Source: Paraburkholderia oxyphila NBRC 105797
Lineage (GTDB): Bacteria; Pseudomonadota; Gammaproteobacteria; Burkholderiales; Burkholderiaceae
Length of the DNA: 64,000 nt
Direction: 5' to 3'
Assembly: GCF_000685075.1 (NCBI RefSeq)
Contig: NZ_BAYD01000001.1
Location: forward strand, 115,934 to 179,933
Position 1 is the stretch's first letter. Each line of letters begins with the position of its first letter. Below, one piece after another: positions 19,899 to 28,378 of the stretch. The notes under the pieces were generated by a model. It saw only the letters and a list, made by a program, of their open reading frames with translations, did not search any database and was not told the DNA's origin. Both the position numbers and the translations under genes were made by a program.

Positions 19899-20995
19899 AG
19901 AACGTCGATTCCGGGCGCGCAGGCGAGGGCGCCGCGCCGCTCCATGCGCATGGCGCACATGGACACGACCATGGCGAAGCTCACAGCCATACGCATGGCG
20001 ACGAGCACGAGCATGGACACGAGCATGAGCACCGCGACGACCACGGCCATGGGCACGGCGACAACCACGGGCACGGCGCGCATGGCCACCATCATCATCA
20101 CCATGCACCGGCCTCGGGCCATGGGCGCGCGTTCGCACTCGCTGTCGCGCTGAACATCGTCATCGTGGTCGCGCAGGCGGTCTATGGCGTGATCGCGCAT
20201 TCCACGGCGCTGCTCGCCGACGCCGGCCACAACCTCTCCGACGTCCTCGGCCTGTTGCTCGCCTGGGGCGCCGCGTGGCTGGCCACGCACCGGCCCTCGG
20301 GGCGCTACACCTTCGGCTTCGGCAGTTCGTCGATCCTCGCCTCGCTCGCGAATGCGGCGCTGCTGCTGGTCGCCTGCGGCGCCATTCTTGCCGAGGCGAT
20401 CGGACGTCTGATCCATCCCGCGCCCGTGGCGGGCCTCGACGTGTTCATCGTCGCCACGCTCGGCATGGTGGTCAACGGCTTCTCCGCGTGGCTCTTCATG
20501 CGCGGCCAGAAGGACGACCTCAATATCCGCGGCGCCTTCCTGCACATGGCCGCCGACGCCGCCGTTTCGGCCGCGGTCGCCGTGAGCGGCCTCGTGATCC
20601 TCGCGACGGGCTGGAGCCGGGTCGATCCGGTGATGAGCATCGTCGTCGTGCTCGTGATCGTGCGCGGCACGTGGGGGCTGTTGCGCGAGTCGGTGCGGCT
20701 GGCGCTCGCCGCGGTGCCGGAAGGCGTCGATATCGAGCGCATCCGCGTTTTTCTTGCGCAGCAGCAAGGCGTGACCGATGTGCACGATCTTCACATCTGG
20801 GCGCTCTCGACCACGGGCAATGCGCTTTCCGCGCATCTCGTGATGCCCGCGGGCCATCCCGGCGACGCCGCGCTCGACGCCATCGTGAGCGCGCTCGGCG
20901 TGCGCTTTCGCATGACGCACGTGACGCTGCAGGTGGATCTGGGCACGAGCGCGCATCGCTGCGCGCTCGATGGTGCGCCGCAAATGCATCCTTGA
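19895..20995 (+). CDS. Cation diffusion facilitator (zinc efflux) with His-rich N-terminus
   Basis: 366 aa CDF exporter of the CzcD/ZitB/DmeF kind. Residues 17-76 carry about 26 histidines mixed with Asp/Glu/Gly, including six His in a row at 65-70, a metal-capturing cytoplasmic tail. Six transmembrane helices follow. The transport site is formed by ADAGHNLSD in TM2 and LHMAADAAVS in TM5 (two HxxxD motifs, Zn-type). The C-terminal domain (VTDVHDLHIWALS) is the usual ferredoxin-like dimer. Translation is coupled to the upstream repressor (ATGA overlap). It exports Zn2+, possibly Co2+ or Ni2+, into the periplasm using protons. Confidence 0.92.
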   Translation: MKNVDSGRAGEGAAPLHAHGAHGHDHGEAHSHTHGDEHEHGHEHEHRDDHGHGHGDNHGHGAHGHHHHHHAPASGHGRAFALAVALNIVIVVAQAVYGVIAHSTALLADAGHNLSDVLGLLLAWGAAWLATHRPSGRYTFGFGSSSILASLANAALLLVACGAILAEAIGRLIHPAPVAGLDVFIVATLGMVVNGFSAWLFMRGQKDDLNIRGAFLHMAADAAVSAAVAVSGLVILATGWSRVDPVMSIVVVLVIVRGTWGLLRESVRLALAAVPEGVDIERIRVFLAQQQGVTDVHDLHIWALSTTGNALSAHLVMPAGHPGDAALDAIVSALGVRFRMTHVTLQVDLGTSAHRCALDGAPQMHP

Positions 20996-21094
20996 GCACA
21001 CGCTCGCGCGCCTGCGCGTGCGCTGCATCCTGGCGTTCGGCGTGGTGAGGAGCGGGCGTACACTACGACTCATGTCGATCGCATGGAGGTCTGC

Positions 21095-22864
21095 ATGACC
21101 GTGGCTCCTTCCCAGCCGTCCGTGCTCATCGTTGGCGCGGGACCGACCGGTCTTGCCGCCGCCCTGAGTCTTGCCCGTGCGCGCATTCCGGTCCGCCTGA
21201 TCGATCGCGCGCGAGAGCCCGGACGTCACACACGTGCTATCGGCATTCAGGCGCGCACGCTCGAACTGTTCGAGCAGCATCGGATTGTCGCGCCCTTTCT
21301 CGAGCACGGTCATCGCGCGCACGTCGCCAATCTCTATTCGAATGGCCAGCGCCGCGCGCGCCTCGACTTCGATCCCCTGTTCACACGCTATCCGTATCTG
21401 CTGTTCATCGATCAGACCGAGACCGAGCGCATTCTCGCCGCCCACCTCGCGACGCTCGGCGTGGAAGTCGAGCGCGGCGTCGAACTGGTCGAATTCAATC
21501 AGGGTTCCGCGGGCGTGAGCGCGGACCTGCGTCTTGCCAATGGACGCACCGAAGCCTTGCGCTGCGCCTGGCTGATCGCCGCCGACGGCGCGCACAGTAC
21601 GGTGCGCCACCACCTGGGTATGCAGTTCGATGGCGAGTCGCTCGAGCAGTCGTTCCTGCTTGCCGACATCGCCGCGACCACGCCCTGGCCCGAGGACGAG
21701 TTCCACGTGTTCGCCTCGGGCGACGGGCTAGCCGCGATATTCCCGTACGGACACGGCCGTTTCCGCCTTATCGCCGATCACAAGGCGATGCTGCCCGCCG
21801 CGCCCGAGGGGACGCTGCCCGTGCCGACGCTCGAGGAATGCCGCTCGATCGTCGAGCGCCGCATGCATCATCCCGTATCGGTCGCCGACATGAGCTGGGC
21901 CTCGTACTTCCACGTGAACAGTCGCATCGTGCGCTTCCTGCGCATGGACCGCGTCTTCCTCGCGGGCGATGCCGCGCACGTGCATAGCCCCGCAGGCGCA
22001 CAGGGGATGAACACGGGCATCCAGGAGGCGTTCAATCTGGGCTGGAAGCTCGCGCGCGCGCTGGGCGGTGCGCCCGATCGGCTGCTCGATACTTACCACG
22101 CCGAACGTTATCCGATCGAGCGCATCGTGTTGCGGCAGACGAGCTTCATGACGCAGCTCGTCGAAGCCGATCACGGGCCGCTGAAACTGTTGCGCGAGCG
22201 CGTGATGCCGGCGCTCGTCGCGCTCGGCCCATTGCGCGATGCGGCGCGCGAGGCACTGAGCGAGCTCTCGATCCAGTACCGGCGCAGCCCGCTTACGCTC
22301 GAGCGCGTGCTCGACGGCGGACCGCGCGCGGGCGAACGCGCCCCCGACGCGTTGGTGCGCGTGGTCGATGGACCGCTCGGCAAGGCGCCGGAAAAAGGCC
22401 GCATCTTCGATCTGCATGACCCGGCGAGTTTCTCGCTGTTCCTGCTGGTGGACGGTGAAGCCGCGCGCGCTGCGGATGCCGCTGAGCATGCGGAGCAGGG
22501 GAGTGCCGCGAATACGCCCGGCGTGGCGGACGGGGCAGGCACGGCTGGGGCGAGTGGCGCGGCCGTTGCGGCGAGCGGCCTGGCAGTGCTCAAGCCGTTC
22601 GCCGAAGCCGTCGAACGGGTCTTGCCGCAGGCGGTGCGCGTCTGGTGGGTGGCGGACCTGGCAGACGCGGAGGCGCCATTGGCGGGCGAGGGCGCACCGT
22701 CGCTCGGCGACGCCTACGGGCGCACGCGGCCCGCGTTCTATCTCGTGAGACCCGACGGCTACATCTGCGCGCGCGGCCGCACAGGATCGGACCTGCACGG
22801 CCTGCTGCGCCATTGCGAGCTGTGGTTCGCGCCTGCGCCCGCTCCGCGGCCGGCAGCGCAATAA
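21095..22864 (+). CDS. FAD-dependent aromatic-ring-type monooxygenase
   Basis: 589 aa, class A flavoprotein hydroxylase of the PheA/TetX/MhpA type. Motifs are the dinucleotide fold VGAGPTGLAAALSLARA at the N-terminus, the FAD/NAD DG motif LIAADGAHSTVR, and the second FAD motif FLAGDAAHVHSPAGAQGMN. The C-terminal thioredoxin-like domain of phenol hydroxylases is present but broken by an Ala/Gly-rich stretch (about 465-500). It uses NAD(P)H and O2 to hydroxylate an aromatic or polyketide-like substrate that cannot be told from sequence. The start at 21095 has GGAGG 7 bases upstream. It is a single gene with no catabolic neighbours. Confidence 0.87.
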   Translation: MTVAPSQPSVLIVGAGPTGLAAALSLARARIPVRLIDRAREPGRHTRAIGIQARTLELFEQHRIVAPFLEHGHRAHVANLYSNGQRRARLDFDPLFTRYPYLLFIDQTETERILAAHLATLGVEVERGVELVEFNQGSAGVSADLRLANGRTEALRCAWLIAADGAHSTVRHHLGMQFDGESLEQSFLLADIAATTPWPEDEFHVFASGDGLAAIFPYGHGRFRLIADHKAMLPAAPEGTLPVPTLEECRSIVERRMHHPVSVADMSWASYFHVNSRIVRFLRMDRVFLAGDAAHVHSPAGAQGMNTGIQEAFNLGWKLARALGGAPDRLLDTYHAERYPIERIVLRQTSFMTQLVEADHGPLKLLRERVMPALVALGPLRDAAREALSELSIQYRRSPLTLERVLDGGPRAGERAPDALVRVVDGPLGKAPEKGRIFDLHDPASFSLFLLVDGEAARAADAAEHAEQGSAANTPGVADGAGTAGASGAAVAASGLAVLKPFAEAVERVLPQAVRVWWVADLADAEAPLAGEGAPSLGDAYGRTRPAFYLVRPDGYICARGRTGSDLHGLLRHCELWFAPAPAPRPAAQ

Positions 22865-22960
22865 ATAGTCGAGTGCCGGCCGAGGCAAGGCAGCGCGCTC
22901 GCGAGGCCGCGCGAAAGCACGCCGTGCGCGTGCTTCGCGTGACCTCCCGTGGCGAAGCGC

Positions 22961-23203
22961 TCAAGCCGTAGCTGCGGGCGCGAGCGAGTCGCGGTACTTC
23001 GTGAGCGCGGCGACCACGATCTCGGTAAAGCCCGCTTCCTGCGCGTTGCCGTCGAGCGCGGCAAGCAGCGTGCGGCGCATGCGCGGCTCCCAGAACTTGC
23101 GGATGTGCTCGGCGATGCCCGTTAGCGCTTCCTCGCGATCGGGCAACGAGTCGAAGAACATGCCGATCTGGTTTGCCATCTCGATCAGGTGATCTGCTTT
23201 CAT
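22961..23203 (-). CDS. fdsD: NAD-dependent formate dehydrogenase delta subunit
   Basis: 80 aa small protein (MKADHLIEMANQIGMFFDS; IRKFWEPRMRRTLLAALDG), typical FdsD. In Cupriavidus and Rhodobacter type enzymes it is the smallest polypeptide of the cluster and is needed for an active molybdoenzyme. It has no metal-binding cysteines. It starts 16 bases after the fdsA stop. In the reference operon fdsC, an FdhD-type sulfur transferase, lies between A and D; it is absent here. Confidence 0.93.
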   Translation of the reverse strand: MKADHLIEMANQIGMFFDSLPDREEALTGIAEHIRKFWEPRMRRTLLAALDGNAQEAGFTEIVVAALTKYRDSLAPAATA

Positions 23204-23219
23204 CGCATTATTTCCCTGC

Positions 23220-26156
23220 TCATTTGCCCGAAGTCGTCAGCGAATCGCGCTGGCGCAGCAATTCGAGCTGCGTCGAGTTGAAGCGCGAGTACTCGCGCTG
23301 CCAGTCCGACGGCTGCTGCACGTGGCTCACCTGCACGGCGGTCACCTTGTACTCGGGGCAGTTGGTAGCCCAGTCCGAGGCGTCCGTGGTGATCACGTTC
23401 GCACCCGATTCGGGGAAGTGGAACGTCGTGTAGACCACGCCCGGCTGCATGCGCGTGCTGACCTTCGCGCGCAGCACCGTGTGCCCCGCGCGCGATTCGA
23501 TGCCCACCCAGTCACCTTCGCGGATGCCGCGGTCCTCCGCATCGACCGGGTGAATCTCCAGCCGGTCCTCCTCGTGCCAGCGCGAGTTCTCGGTGCGGCG
23601 CGTCTGCGCGCCCACGTTGTACTGCGAGAGGATGCGGCCCGTCGTGAGCAGCAGCGGGAAGCGCCGCGTGACCTTTTCCGGCGAGGCGATGAACTTCGTG
23701 ATCACGAACTTGCCCTTGCCGCGCACGAACTCGTCGATGTGCATGATCGGCGTGCCTTCGGGCGCCTCGTCGTTGCAGGGCCACTGGATGCTGCCCATCT
23801 CGTCGAGTTTCTGGTACGAGACGCCGTGGAAAGTGGGCGTGAGACGCGCGATCTCGTCCATGATCTGCGACGGATGCGTGTAGTTCATCTCATAGCCGAG
23901 CGCGCGAGAGAGCAGGATCGTCGCTTCCCAGTCGGCGTAGCCGGCGATCGGCGGCATCACCTTGCGCACGCGCGAGATGCGGCGCTCGGCGTTGGTGAAG
24001 GTGCCGTCCTTCTCGAGGAACGACGAGCCCGGCAGCAGCACGTGCGCGTATTTCGCCGTCTCGTTCAGGAAGATGTCCTGCACGACGATGCATTCCATCG
24101 CTGAAAGCGCCGCCGCCACGTGCTGGGTGTTCGGGTCCGACTGGACGATGTCCTCGCCCTGGCAGTAGAGGCCCATGAAGGTGCCGTCCATCGCCGCGTC
24201 GAACATGTTCGGAATGCGCAGGCCCGGCTCGCTATGCAGCGCGACGTTCCAGGCGTTCTCGAACTCACCGCGCACGGTTGCGTCGCCCACGTGGCGGTAG
24301 CCCGGCAGCTCGTGCGGGAACGAGCCCATGTCGCACGAGCCCTGCACGTTGTTCTGGCCGCGCAGCGGATTCACGCCCACGCCTTCGCGGCCGATGTTGC
24401 CCGTGGCCATCGCGAGATTGGCGATACCCATCACCATGGTCGAGCCCTGCGCGTGTTCCGTCACGCCGAGGCCGTAGTAGATCGCCGAGTTGCCTTGCTG
24501 CGCGTAAAGGCGCGCAGCGGCGCGCACTTGCTCCGCCGGCACGCCCGTCACTTCGGCCATGGCCTCGGGCGAGTTCTCGGGCAGCGCCACGAAATCGCGC
24601 CATTGCTCGAACGCACGCGTCTCGCAGCGCTCGGCCACGAACGCCTCGTTCACGAGCCCTTCGGTGACGATCACGTGCGCGAGCGAGTTGACCATCGCGA
24701 CGTTGGTGCCGGGGCGCAGTTGCAGGTGATGCTCGGCCTTTACGTGCGCGGTGTCGACGATGTCGATGCGGCGCGGATCGACGACGATCAGCTTCGCGCC
24801 CTCGCGCACGCGGCGCTTCAGCCGAGAGCCGAACACGGGGTGGCCGTCGGTGGGATTCGCGCCGATCACCATGATCACATCCGAGTGATCGACCGAGGCG
24901 AAGGTTTGCGTGCCCGCCGATTCACCGAGCGTGGTCTTCAGGCCATAGCCCGTGGGCGAGTGGCACACGCGCGCGCAGGTGTCGACGTTGTTGTTGCCGA
25001 ACGCGGCGCGCACGAGCTTCTGCACGAGATACGTTTCTTCGTTCGTGCAGCGCGAGGACGTGATGCCGCCGATCGAGTCGCGGCCGTACTTGTCCTGGAT
25101 GCGGCGGAACTCGCTCGCCGCGTATTTGATCGCTTCGTCCCAGCTCACTTCGCGCCACGGATCGGTGATCTTCGCGCGGATCATCGGCTTCTTGATGCGG
25201 TCCTTGTGGGTGGCGTAACCCCACGCGAAGCGGCCCTTCACGCAGGCGTGGCCTTCGTTCGCCTGGCCGTTCTTGTGCGGCACCATGCGCACGACCTCGT
25301 TGCCCTTCATCTCGGCCTTGAGCGAGCAGCCCACGCCGCAATACGCGCAGGTCGTCACGACCGAGTGTTCGGCCTGGCCCAGCATCACGACCGACTTCTC
25401 CTGCAGCGTCGCGGTCGGGCAGGCGGCCACGCACGCGCCGCACGAGACGCACTCCGATTCCATGAACGGCTCGCTCGCACCCGCTGCGACGCGTGATTCG
25501 AAGCCGCGCCCGGCGATGGTCAGCGCGAAGGTGCCCTGGGTTTCCTCGCAGGCGCGCACGCAGCGGTTGCAGACGATGCACTTCGACGGATCGTAGGTGA
25601 AGTACGGATTCGACTCGTCCTTTTTGTCCTTGAGGTGGTTCGCGCCGTCGAAGCCGTAGCGCACTTCGCGCAGGCCCGTCACGCCCGCCATGTCCTGCAG
25701 CTCGCAGTCGCCGTTGGCGGGGCAGGTGAGGCAGTCGAGCGGGTGATCGGAGATGTAGAGCTCCATCACATTGCGGCGCAGCTTTTGCAATTGGTTGCTT
25801 TGCGTGCGCACCTTCATGCCGGCCTCGACGGGCGTCGTGCACGAAGCGGGATAGCCACGGCGGCCTTCGATCTCGACGAGGCACAGCCGGCACGAGCCGA
25901 ACGGTTCGAGCGAGTCGGTGGCGCAGAGCTTGGGCACGTTGATGCCGGCCTCGATGGAGGCGCGCATCACGGACGTGCCAGCGGGCACCGTGACGGACTG
26001 GCCGTCGATCTCGAGCGTGACGTCCACATCGGCATGACGCAGCGGCGTGCCGAAGTCGGTGTCGTCGAAAGGCGAGCGTTGCTTCATCGCCGCCGATTTG
26101 CAGGCGCAATTGCCGGAGCCGCAACCGCCGGCTTGGGACATGAGCGTGTCGGACAT
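23220..26156 (-). CDS. fdsA: NAD-dependent formate dehydrogenase alpha (catalytic) subunit
   Basis: 978 aa molybdenum catalytic subunit that oxidises formate to CO2. In order: an N-terminal Cys-rich head, a [2Fe-2S] domain (CATDSLEPFGSCRLC), a His-Cys cluster segment, and two [4Fe-4S] sites (CIVCNRCVRACEETQ; CVSCGACVAACPT). A further cluster site at the start of the catalytic domain is CAYCGVGCSLKAE. The Mo ligand Cys followed by the catalytic His is in TCARVCHSPTGYG. The C-terminal molybdopterin-dinucleotide domain (GRILSQYNVGAQTRRT) is complete. The start at 26156 (MSDTLMS) has GAGGAA upstream. Electrons pass via FdsG/FdsB to NAD+. Confidence 0.96.
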   Translation of the reverse strand: MSDTLMSQAGGCGSGNCACKSAAMKQRSPFDDTDFGTPLRHADVDVTLEIDGQSVTVPAGTSVMRASIEAGINVPKLCATDSLEPFGSCRLCLVEIEGRRGYPASCTTPVEAGMKVRTQSNQLQKLRRNVMELYISDHPLDCLTCPANGDCELQDMAGVTGLREVRYGFDGANHLKDKKDESNPYFTYDPSKCIVCNRCVRACEETQGTFALTIAGRGFESRVAAGASEPFMESECVSCGACVAACPTATLQEKSVVMLGQAEHSVVTTCAYCGVGCSLKAEMKGNEVVRMVPHKNGQANEGHACVKGRFAWGYATHKDRIKKPMIRAKITDPWREVSWDEAIKYAASEFRRIQDKYGRDSIGGITSSRCTNEETYLVQKLVRAAFGNNNVDTCARVCHSPTGYGLKTTLGESAGTQTFASVDHSDVIMVIGANPTDGHPVFGSRLKRRVREGAKLIVVDPRRIDIVDTAHVKAEHHLQLRPGTNVAMVNSLAHVIVTEGLVNEAFVAERCETRAFEQWRDFVALPENSPEAMAEVTGVPAEQVRAAARLYAQQGNSAIYYGLGVTEHAQGSTMVMGIANLAMATGNIGREGVGVNPLRGQNNVQGSCDMGSFPHELPGYRHVGDATVRGEFENAWNVALHSEPGLRIPNMFDAAMDGTFMGLYCQGEDIVQSDPNTQHVAAALSAMECIVVQDIFLNETAKYAHVLLPGSSFLEKDGTFTNAERRISRVRKVMPPIAGYADWEATILLSRALGYEMNYTHPSQIMDEIARLTPTFHGVSYQKLDEMGSIQWPCNDEAPEGTPIMHIDEFVRGKGKFVITKFIASPEKVTRRFPLLLTTGRILSQYNVGAQTRRTENSRWHEEDRLEIHPVDAEDRGIREGDWVGIESRAGHTVLRAKVSTRMQPGVVYTTFHFPESGANVITTDASDWATNCPEYKVTAVQVSHVQQPSDWQREYSRFNSTQLELLRQRDSLTTSGK

Positions 26157-26169
26157 GGTGGTTCCTCGT

Positions 26170-27735
26170 TCAGGCGGCCGCCGCGTCGGCGGCTGGCTGG
26201 ACAGGTTCAAGACCGAAATCTTCGGGGAAATAGTTCAGTGCGGAGATCACCGGATAGGGCGTCATGCCGCCCATCGCGCAGAGCGAGCCGGATACCATCG
26301 TTTCGCACAGATCGCGCAACAGCGTGACCTGCTTCTCCGAGGTGTCGCCCTTGCGGATCTTCGCGATGACCTCGACGCCGCGCGTCGAGCCGATCCGGCA
26401 CGGCGTGCACTTGCCGCACGATTCGAGCGTGCAGAACTCCATCGCGTACTGGGCGAGATCGGCGAGGTTCGCGGTGTCGTCGTGCACGACGAGCCCGCCG
26501 TGACCCACCACCGCGCCCACTGCCGCATACGCTTCGTAGTCCATCGGAATGTCCCACTGGCTTTCGGGCAGATAAGTGCCGAGCGGGCCACCCACCTGCA
26601 CGGCGCGCGCGGGACGGCCGCTGGCGGTGCCGCCGCCGTAGTCGAACATCAGCTCGCGCAGCGTCACGCCGAACGCGATTTCCACGAGTCCGCCGCGCGC
26701 AATGTTGCCGGCGAGCTGGAACGGCAGGGTGCCGCGCGAGCGGCCCATGCCGAAGTCCTTGTAGTACGCCGCGCCCTTCGCGAAGATGATCGGCACCGTG
26801 GCGAGCGTGATGACGTTGTTGATGACCGTCGGCTTGCCGTAGAGGCCGGCGAGCGCGGGCAGCGGCGGCTTCGCGCGCACGATGCCGCGCTTGCCTTCGA
26901 GCGATTCGAGCAGCGCCGTTTCCTCGCCGCACACATAGGCGCCTGCGCCCTTGGCCACGAACAGGTCGAAGCGCTTGCCGCTGCCGAGCACGTCGTCGCC
27001 GAGCCAGCCCTTGGCGCGCGCGCGGGCAATCGCCGCTTCGAGCGCGGCGATCGAATGCGGATACTCGCTGCGCACATAGATGTAGCCGACGGTGGCGCCC
27101 ACCGTGATGCCGGCGATCGTCATGCCTTCGATCAGGACATAGGGATCGCTTTCCATCACGAGGCGGTCGGAGAAGGTGCCCGAGTCGCCTTCGTCGGCAT
27201 TGCAGACGATGTACTTCTGGTCCGCCTGGGCCTGGGCGACGGTGCGCCACTTGATGCCGGCCGGAAAGGCCGCGCCGCCGCGCCCGCGCAGGCCCGATTC
27301 GATCAGCGCTTCGCAGGCTTGGGTGCCGGTCATCGCGAGCGCATTGCGCAGGCCTTCGAGCCCGCCATGTGCGACGTAATCGTCGGTCGAGAGCGGGTCC
27401 GTGATGCCGATGCGCGCGAACGTGAGTCGCTGCTGCTTGCGCAGATACGGAATCTGCTCGACGAGGCCGACCGAGCGCGCATGCTGCGCGCCTTGCAGGA
27501 AGCCCGCGTCGAACAGACTCGCCGCGTCGGCTTCTTCGACGTTCGCATAGCCGACGCGCCCATCGGGCGTTTCCACTTCGACGAGCGGTTCGAGATACAA
27601 CAGGCCGCGCGAGCCGTTGCGTACGAGCTCGATGGCCACGCCGCGCGCGGCGGCTTCGCGCTCGATGGCGGCCGCGACGTCATCGGCGCCGAGCGCGAGT
27701 GCCGAAGAATCGCGAGGAACATAAATGCGCGTCAT
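26170..27735 (-). CDS. fdsB: NAD-dependent formate dehydrogenase beta subunit (FMN, NAD site)
   Basis: 521 aa, NuoF-like diaphorase subunit that passes electrons from the iron-sulfur chain to NAD+. Motifs are the FMN/NAD fold GRGGAAFPAGIKW, CNADEGDSGTFSDR and GAYVCGEETALLESLEG, and the [4Fe-4S] ligands ESCGKCTPCRIG near the C-terminus. The N-terminal ~130 residues form a thioredoxin-like ferredoxin domain lacking clear Cys ligands. The start at 27735 (MTRIYVP) has GGAGG upstream and overlaps the fdsG stop by four bases. fdsA starts 13 bases after its stop. Confidence 0.95.
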   Translation of the reverse strand: MTRIYVPRDSSALALGADDVAAAIEREAAARGVAIELVRNGSRGLLYLEPLVEVETPDGRVGYANVEEADAASLFDAGFLQGAQHARSVGLVEQIPYLRKQQRLTFARIGITDPLSTDDYVAHGGLEGLRNALAMTGTQACEALIESGLRGRGGAAFPAGIKWRTVAQAQADQKYIVCNADEGDSGTFSDRLVMESDPYVLIEGMTIAGITVGATVGYIYVRSEYPHSIAALEAAIARARAKGWLGDDVLGSGKRFDLFVAKGAGAYVCGEETALLESLEGKRGIVRAKPPLPALAGLYGKPTVINNVITLATVPIIFAKGAAYYKDFGMGRSRGTLPFQLAGNIARGGLVEIAFGVTLRELMFDYGGGTASGRPARAVQVGGPLGTYLPESQWDIPMDYEAYAAVGAVVGHGGLVVHDDTANLADLAQYAMEFCTLESCGKCTPCRIGSTRGVEVIAKIRKGDTSEKQVTLLRDLCETMVSGSLCAMGGMTPYPVISALNYFPEDFGLEPVQPAADAAAA

Positions 27736-28247
27736 ACGGCCTCCTCGGTACGGACGACGGCGGCCATCGCTTTTGCCAGCAACGCGTCGAACTTTTGCGG
27801 GGTCACGCGCGCATGCAGCGTGCCGTTGATCATCATGGCGGGCGAGAGCGCGCACTGGCCGAGGCAATAGACCGACTCCAGCTCGACTTCGCCCGCGTGG
27901 TCGTGCACGTGCTCGCTCGCGTGGCCGTGCTGCTTGAAGCGGCAGCCGGTGTGCGCTTCGGCGTGCTGCGCGAGGGCTTCGCTGCCCATGCTGCGGCACG
28001 CCTCGGCACGGCACAGCTGCACGACGACGGGCGCCGGCGGCGCGGTACGGAAGTGGTGGTAGTAGGTGATGACGCCATGCACTTCGGCGCGCGAGAGGTT
28101 CAGCGCCTTCGAGAGCGGGGCGACCGCGGCGGGCGGCACGAAGCCGGCTTCGTCCTGGATCGCATGCAGGATCGCGAGCAGCGTGCGGCCCGGCTGGGCA
28201 TGGCGCCGTACGAGATCGTCCGGCGCGCTGGCGGTTGTCTCATCCAC
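27732..28247 (-). CDS. fdsG: NAD-dependent formate dehydrogenase gamma subunit
   Basis: 171 aa, NuoE-like thioredoxin-fold [2Fe-2S] subunit. Ligands are the pair in LCRAEACRSMG and the pair in YCLGQCALSPAMM. A His-rich loop (FKQHGHASEHVHDHAG) between the pairs is unusual for the family. The start is the GTG at 28247, with AGGAG 8 bases upstream; the nearby ATG at 28243 is out of frame. It is the first gene of the fdsGBAD operon, divergent from the regulator fdsR. Confidence 0.92.
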   Translation of the reverse strand: MDETTASAPDDLVRRHAQPGRTLLAILHAIQDEAGFVPPAAVAPLSKALNLSRAEVHGVITYYHHFRTAPPAPVVVQLCRAEACRSMGSEALAQHAEAHTGCRFKQHGHASEHVHDHAGEVELESVYCLGQCALSPAMMINGTLHARVTPQKFDALLAKAMAAVVRTEEAV

Positions 28248-28271
28248 TGTAGAGCTCCTGCGGAGGCATAT

Positions 28272-28299
28272 ATGCGCTTGCTATTCATAAAGTGCGCAT
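28272..28299. promoter_or_regulatory. Dyad in the fdsG-fdsR intergenic region
   Basis: ATGCGC (28272-28277) and GCGCAT (28294-28299) are separated by 16 bases within the 131-base divergent gap. The position suits an FdsR operator or overlapping promoters, but the match is short and unproven. Confidence 0.35.
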
Positions 28300-28378
28300 C
28301 TATGCTGGGGTTGTTTTCTTGTATGCCCGAACAATAGGCCCGTAGAAAGGCGGATGCAATAGGAGGCGAGACTTCATA

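Noticed and set aside
19895..20110. His-codon run as a simple repeat or assembly artefact
   Set aside because: His-rich heads are normal for CDF exporters and the reading frame is intact.
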